In this document: positions 7,472 to 9,446 of the stretch, one piece after another | How positions within the stretch are numbered: the first letter of the stretch is position 1 | Layout: every line of letters starts with the position of its first letter | Assembly (NCBI GenBank): GCA_003155705.1 | Contig: PMEC01000231.1 | Span: 15,804-25,249, forward strand | Length of the DNA: 9,446 nucleotides | Direction of reading: 5' to 3' | Source: Bacteroidales bacterium | Lineage (GTDB): Bacteria > Bacteroidota > Bacteroidia > Bacteroidales > VadinHA17 | Notes under the pieces: generated by a model | Database searches by the model: none | Seen by the model: the letters and a program-made list of their open reading frames with translations, nothing else | Told to the model about the DNA's origin: nothing | Translations under genes and position numbers: made by a program

Positions 7472-8076
7472 AGTATCCAAAAGTCAGAGAGATAAAAGAA
7501 GCAGTGATTTCGCTGGTAACGCCCGCTTATACATCAAAATTCCCGGCACAACCACATATCCCTTTTGAAAAATTCAGAGGAAAACCGGTTGTTGATGATG
7601 AAAATTGTGTAGGCTGTGAGACCTGTGCAAACGTCTGCCCTCCAATGGCAATAACTTTCTCTGATGATAGAGAAAAAGCTATCAGGACCATAAAAAGGGA
7701 CTATGGAAAATGCATTTTCTGTGGTCAGTGCCAGGATCATTGCATAACCCAAAAAGGAGTGAAATTATCCGATAAGATATACGATCTGGCTGTTTTTGAC
7801 AGAACCAAAAACATAGAATTCCAGGAGAAAGAGCTACTCATTTGTGAAAACTGCAAAGCTGTAATCACTACCAAGGAACATCTTCATTATATGCACAGGA
7901 AGCTTGGCCCGAAAGCATTTTCATCCATTATGAATCTTAATATGCTGAATCAGAAGCTTAAACTTGCTGAAGATCAGGATATCCATGTTGAGATAACTGA
8001 TAAGCTTAAAAGGAAGGATATGTTTAATATCATTTGTCCGAACTGTCTGAGACAAGTCCTTGTAAAATACTTATAA
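7468..8076 (+). CDS. Two-[4Fe-4S] ferredoxin subunit with a C-terminal CxxC/CxxC domain (NuoI/MbhN/HycF-like)
   Basis: This is the peripheral electron-entry subunit, predicted to pass electrons between reduced ferredoxin and the small-subunit cluster of the hydrogenase. The first [4Fe-4S] motif is C47-x2-C50-x2-C53-x3-C57-P and the second is C82-x2-C85-x2-C88-x3-C92. The N-terminal F36-R-G-K-P fits the NuoI/HycF group. The protein has 202 residues, longer than archaeal MbhN (about 140). The extra ~75 residues carry C126-E-N-C129, H138, H140 and C190-P-N-C193. HycF and HyfH of E. coli have a comparable C-terminal pair of CxxC motifs, so this may be a zinc- or iron-binding knuckle. No membrane segment is present. 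The start overlaps mrpG by 4 bases (ATGA). Confidence 0.93.
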   Translation: MKYPKVREIKEAVISLVTPAYTSKFPAQPHIPFEKFRGKPVVDDENCVGCETCANVCPPMAITFSDDREKAIRTIKRDYGKCIFCGQCQDHCITQKGVKLSDKIYDLAVFDRTKNIEFQEKELLICENCKAVITTKEHLHYMHRKLGPKAFSSIMNLNMLNQKLKLAEDQDIHVEITDKLKRKDMFNIICPNCLRQVLVKYL

Positions 8077-8080
8077 AAGA

Positions 8081-8548
8081 ATGTTCTCTGATCTCGAGGA
8101 ATTATTATCGCTGGAAGAGAAAAGAATTCTTTTTGCCGGCATTGGAAATCTACTCAAAAGCGATGATGGAGCAGGAGTCTATATCAGCAGTAGAATTAAA
8201 AAATCATTCCATATTTCTTCCCTGAATGTTGAAGTAAGCATTGAAAATTATATCGGCAAAATCAACTCATTAAATCCTGATATACTTGTTTTAATTGATT
8301 GTGTTGACATGAATTCTGCTCCGGGAACCTGTAAGCTTCTTCCTGTCAGGCTGGTAAAAGACCTCACATTCACCACTCATAACATTTCATTAAGCAGATT
8401 ATCAGAGTTTTTCATCATGCCTGTATATATACTCGGAATTCAACCAAAAAAAATTGACTTCGGTGAAAAGATTTCGTATATTGTAAAGGATGTAGCAGAC
8501 AAATTAATTCAATTGATAAATAAACAGGAGGTACATTATGGCAACTGA
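8081..8548 (+). CDS. hycI: [NiFe] hydrogenase maturation endopeptidase (HycI/HybD family, peptidase M52)
   Basis: This cytoplasmic protease (155 residues) is predicted to remove the C-terminal tail of the large subunit after nickel insertion. The N-terminal signature F18-A-G-I-G-N-L-L-K-S-D28-D29-G-A-G is typical. The three nickel-sensing residues of E. coli HycI (D16, D62, H90) match D29, D73 in VLIDCVD and H100 in FTTHNISL. The segment LGIQPKKIDFG (118-128) also matches the HycI subgroup rather than HyaD or HybD. Its likely substrate is the product at 477, whose 36-residue tail follows the L2 motif. No other maturation genes (hypA-F) are in the window, so they must lie elsewhere. The ATG lies 4 bases after the ferredoxin gene stop, and the 3' end overlaps the next gene by 11 bases. 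Confidence 0.95.
   Translation: MFSDLEELLSLEEKRILFAGIGNLLKSDDGAGVYISSRIKKSFHISSLNVEVSIENYIGKINSLNPDILVLIDCVDMNSAPGTCKLLPVRLVKDLTFTTHNISLSRLSEFFIMPVYILGIQPKKIDFGEKISYIVKDVADKLIQLINKQEVHYGN
8526..8531 (+). promoter_or_regulatory. Shine-Dalgarno AGGAGG for the zinc-ribbon protein gene
   Basis: A full AGGAGG lies 6 bases before the ATG at 8538, inside the end of the protease reading frame. It firmly supports that start and shows the small downstream gene has its own translation initiation despite the overlap. Confidence 0.8.
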
Positions 8549-8954
8549 ATATTTATGTAAAGTTTGCAGGGGACACCTGAATGTAAAAACGTCAATAGTC
8601 CTTGCGGCCACAAGGGCCAACAGTTCAGAAAGAGGATTGATTTTTTTGAATCCCGAGATCGGGAACTATACAACCACAACTCATCCTTCTTTCAGTATTA
8701 AAGAAGGAGCAGAATATGTATATACATGCCCTATCTGTCATTCGCAATTGAACAGCGCCAAGTATAATCACCTGGTACGAATAATAATGATTGACGATAA
8801 AGGGAAGGAATACAATATATATTTTTCGGGAATTGCAGGACAGAAATGTACATATAAGATCCGGGGCTCAAAAATTGAGACGATTCAAGGACCAGATGCA
8901 AAGTTGTACGACAAGTACTTTGAAGTGCCTGAAGAGGACAGGAAGTACTTATAA
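8538..8954 (+). CDS. Uncharacterised zinc-ribbon-like protein at the end of the hydrogenase operon
   Basis: I do not recognise this 138-residue protein. It has two CxxC pairs, C7-K-V-C10 near the N-terminus and C64-P-I-C67 in the middle, which together could bind one zinc (or iron) ion as a split ribbon. A lone C104 follows. There is no membrane segment and no signal peptide. Between the pairs is a region rich in Thr and Ser (T45-TTTHP50). The C-terminal third (about 78-110) looks beta-rich, and the tail is acidic and charged. It is translated from a strong ribosome binding site and overlaps the protease gene by 11 bases, so co-expression with the hydrogenase is likely. A role in maturation, metal delivery or regulation is possible by position only. 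It is not HypA: it lacks the N-terminal MHE motif of that nickel chaperone and the CxxC spacing differs. Confidence 0.85.
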   Translation: MATEYLCKVCRGHLNVKTSIVLAATRANSSERGLIFLNPEIGNYTTTTHPSFSIKEGAEYVYTCPICHSQLNSAKYNHLVRIIMIDDKGKEYNIYFSGIAGQKCTYKIRGSKIETIQGPDAKLYDKYFEVPEEDRKYL

Positions 8955-9446
8955 CTTATATCTTTTATCTTGTTCCTGATCCTTCGGAACCCAAACCTCC
9001 ACCCTGGTACCTGCAGGGTCACCGGATTCGTTATACAAATCTGTTATAAGGTGTTTTATTGGCTTTTTATTTATCTGGTTGAGAATATCATAAAATTCAC
9101 CGGTAATTTTCAGCCCTTTACCTGTTGAAGTGCTATGCCCTTCAGCTCTCGCCCTTCCAATACCGTTGTCCTCTATAGTAAGTTTAAGATAATCATGTTC
9201 ACTATTGACCCTTATTTTGAGAACGCCACCCTCTTCGCTTGGCATAATGCCGTGTTTGATAGCATTTTCTGCAAAAGTATGTAAAACAAGCTTTGGAACC
9301 TGTTCAGTCTGACTTACACCTTCCCCGATTTCAATTTCATATTGAAGTTTTTCACCAAATCTCAACTTCTCAAGGTCCAGGTATGTAGTCACAAAGTCCA
9401 GCTCTTCCTTAAGACTCCTGTATATCCTTTCGGCATCGTTAATCAT
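8949..9446 (-). CDS. Sensor histidine kinase, LytS/YehU type, C-terminal part (cut by window edge)
   Basis: This is the C-terminal 165 residues of a two-component sensor kinase of the His_kinase/HATPase_c type; the gene continues beyond 9446. Residue numbers refer to the visible part. Segment 12-31 (LKEELDFVTTYLDLEKLRFG) is the end of the LytS-type dimerisation domain. The ATP-binding domain shows the N box E60-N-A-I-K-H-G66, the G1 box D93-N-G-I-G97, the G2 box G109-K-G-L-K and the final G146-T-R-V-E-V. The phosphoacceptor histidine, which in this family lies upstream in an HFxFN-type motif, is outside the window, as are any sensor or membrane regions. The Met at the window edge is therefore probably internal. 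It points towards the hydrogenase operon and its stop overlaps the last gene's stop, so nothing in the sequence ties its function to hydrogenase. Confidence 0.93.
   Translation of the reverse strand: MINDAERIYRSLKEELDFVTTYLDLEKLRFGEKLQYEIEIGEGVSQTEQVPKLVLHTFAENAIKHGIMPSEEGGVLKIRVNSEHDYLKLTIEDNGIGRARAEGHSTSTGKGLKITGEFYDILNQINKKPIKHLITDLYNESGDPAGTRVEVWVPKDQEQDKRYKL

Noticed and set aside
8034..8225. Short open frame overlapping the end of the ferredoxin gene and the start of the protease gene
   Set aside because: It is in a different frame from two clearly identified genes and its translation shows no meaningful pattern.
8913..8950. Two copies of the palindrome AAGTACTT, 30 bases apart near the operon's end
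   Set aside because: Both copies encode Lys-Tyr-Phe/Leu in the same reading frame. Eight bases is too short to be convincing as an operator pair, and no promoter lies nearby.
8972..8990. Possible hairpin GTTCC/GGAAC as a terminator after the operon
   Set aside because: The stem is only five pairs with a nine-base loop, there is no T-run after it, and it lies within kinase coding sequence.

Overview
The window is almost entirely one plus-strand operon for a membrane-bound, energy-converting [NiFe] hydrogenase (group 4, Mrp-antiporter-linked 'MBH' type). It is followed by the 3' part of a convergent sensor histidine kinase gene. No rRNA, tRNA, CRISPR array or mobile element is visible. Base composition is moderately AT-rich. 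The LytS/YehU-type kinase and general protein character suggest an anaerobic bacterium, possibly Bacteroidota or a neighbouring phylum. That placement is an inference of moderate to low confidence, and several good Shine-Dalgarno sequences argue for caution about it.

Layout. Positions 25-1676 encode the peripheral hydrogenase arm: a NuoC/MbhK-like subunit and a NuoD/MbhL-like catalytic large subunit with all four NiFe-binding cysteines. Positions 1679-7471 encode the membrane ion-translocation arm: a large NuoL/MrpA-type antiporter-like subunit, an MbhD-MbhE (MrpA C-terminal) fusion, MrpB, MrpC, MrpD, MrpE, MrpF and MrpG. Positions 7468-8076 encode a two-[4Fe-4S] ferredoxin subunit with a HycF/HyfH-like C-terminal cysteine domain. 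Positions 8081-8548 encode a HycI-type maturation endopeptidase. Positions 8538-8954 encode a small zinc-ribbon-like protein that I do not recognise. Positions 8949-9446 (minus strand) hold the C-terminal part of a histidine kinase.

How the genes work together. By family knowledge, electrons from reduced ferredoxin enter through the ferredoxin subunit, pass through a NuoB-like small subunit (not in this window) and reduce protons at the NiFe site. The free energy drives H+ or Na+ movement through the Mrp-like membrane arm; the reaction can run in reverse. The HycI-like protease would cut the 36-residue tail off the large subunit after nickel insertion. Genes overlap by 4-11 bases or are separated by at most 15 bases throughout, so they are probably co-transcribed and translationally coupled. 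The operon must begin upstream, because the NuoB-like small subunit (MbhJ) and the NuoH-like membrane anchor (MbhM) are both absent here.

The less ordinary points are the following. There are two large antiporter-type subunits, one of which has Gly in place of the otherwise conserved TM5 glutamate. An intact NiFe site is combined with this two-antiporter architecture. MrpA is split. The downstream zinc-ribbon protein is unrecognised. The convergent stop codons overlap and leave no space for a terminator.
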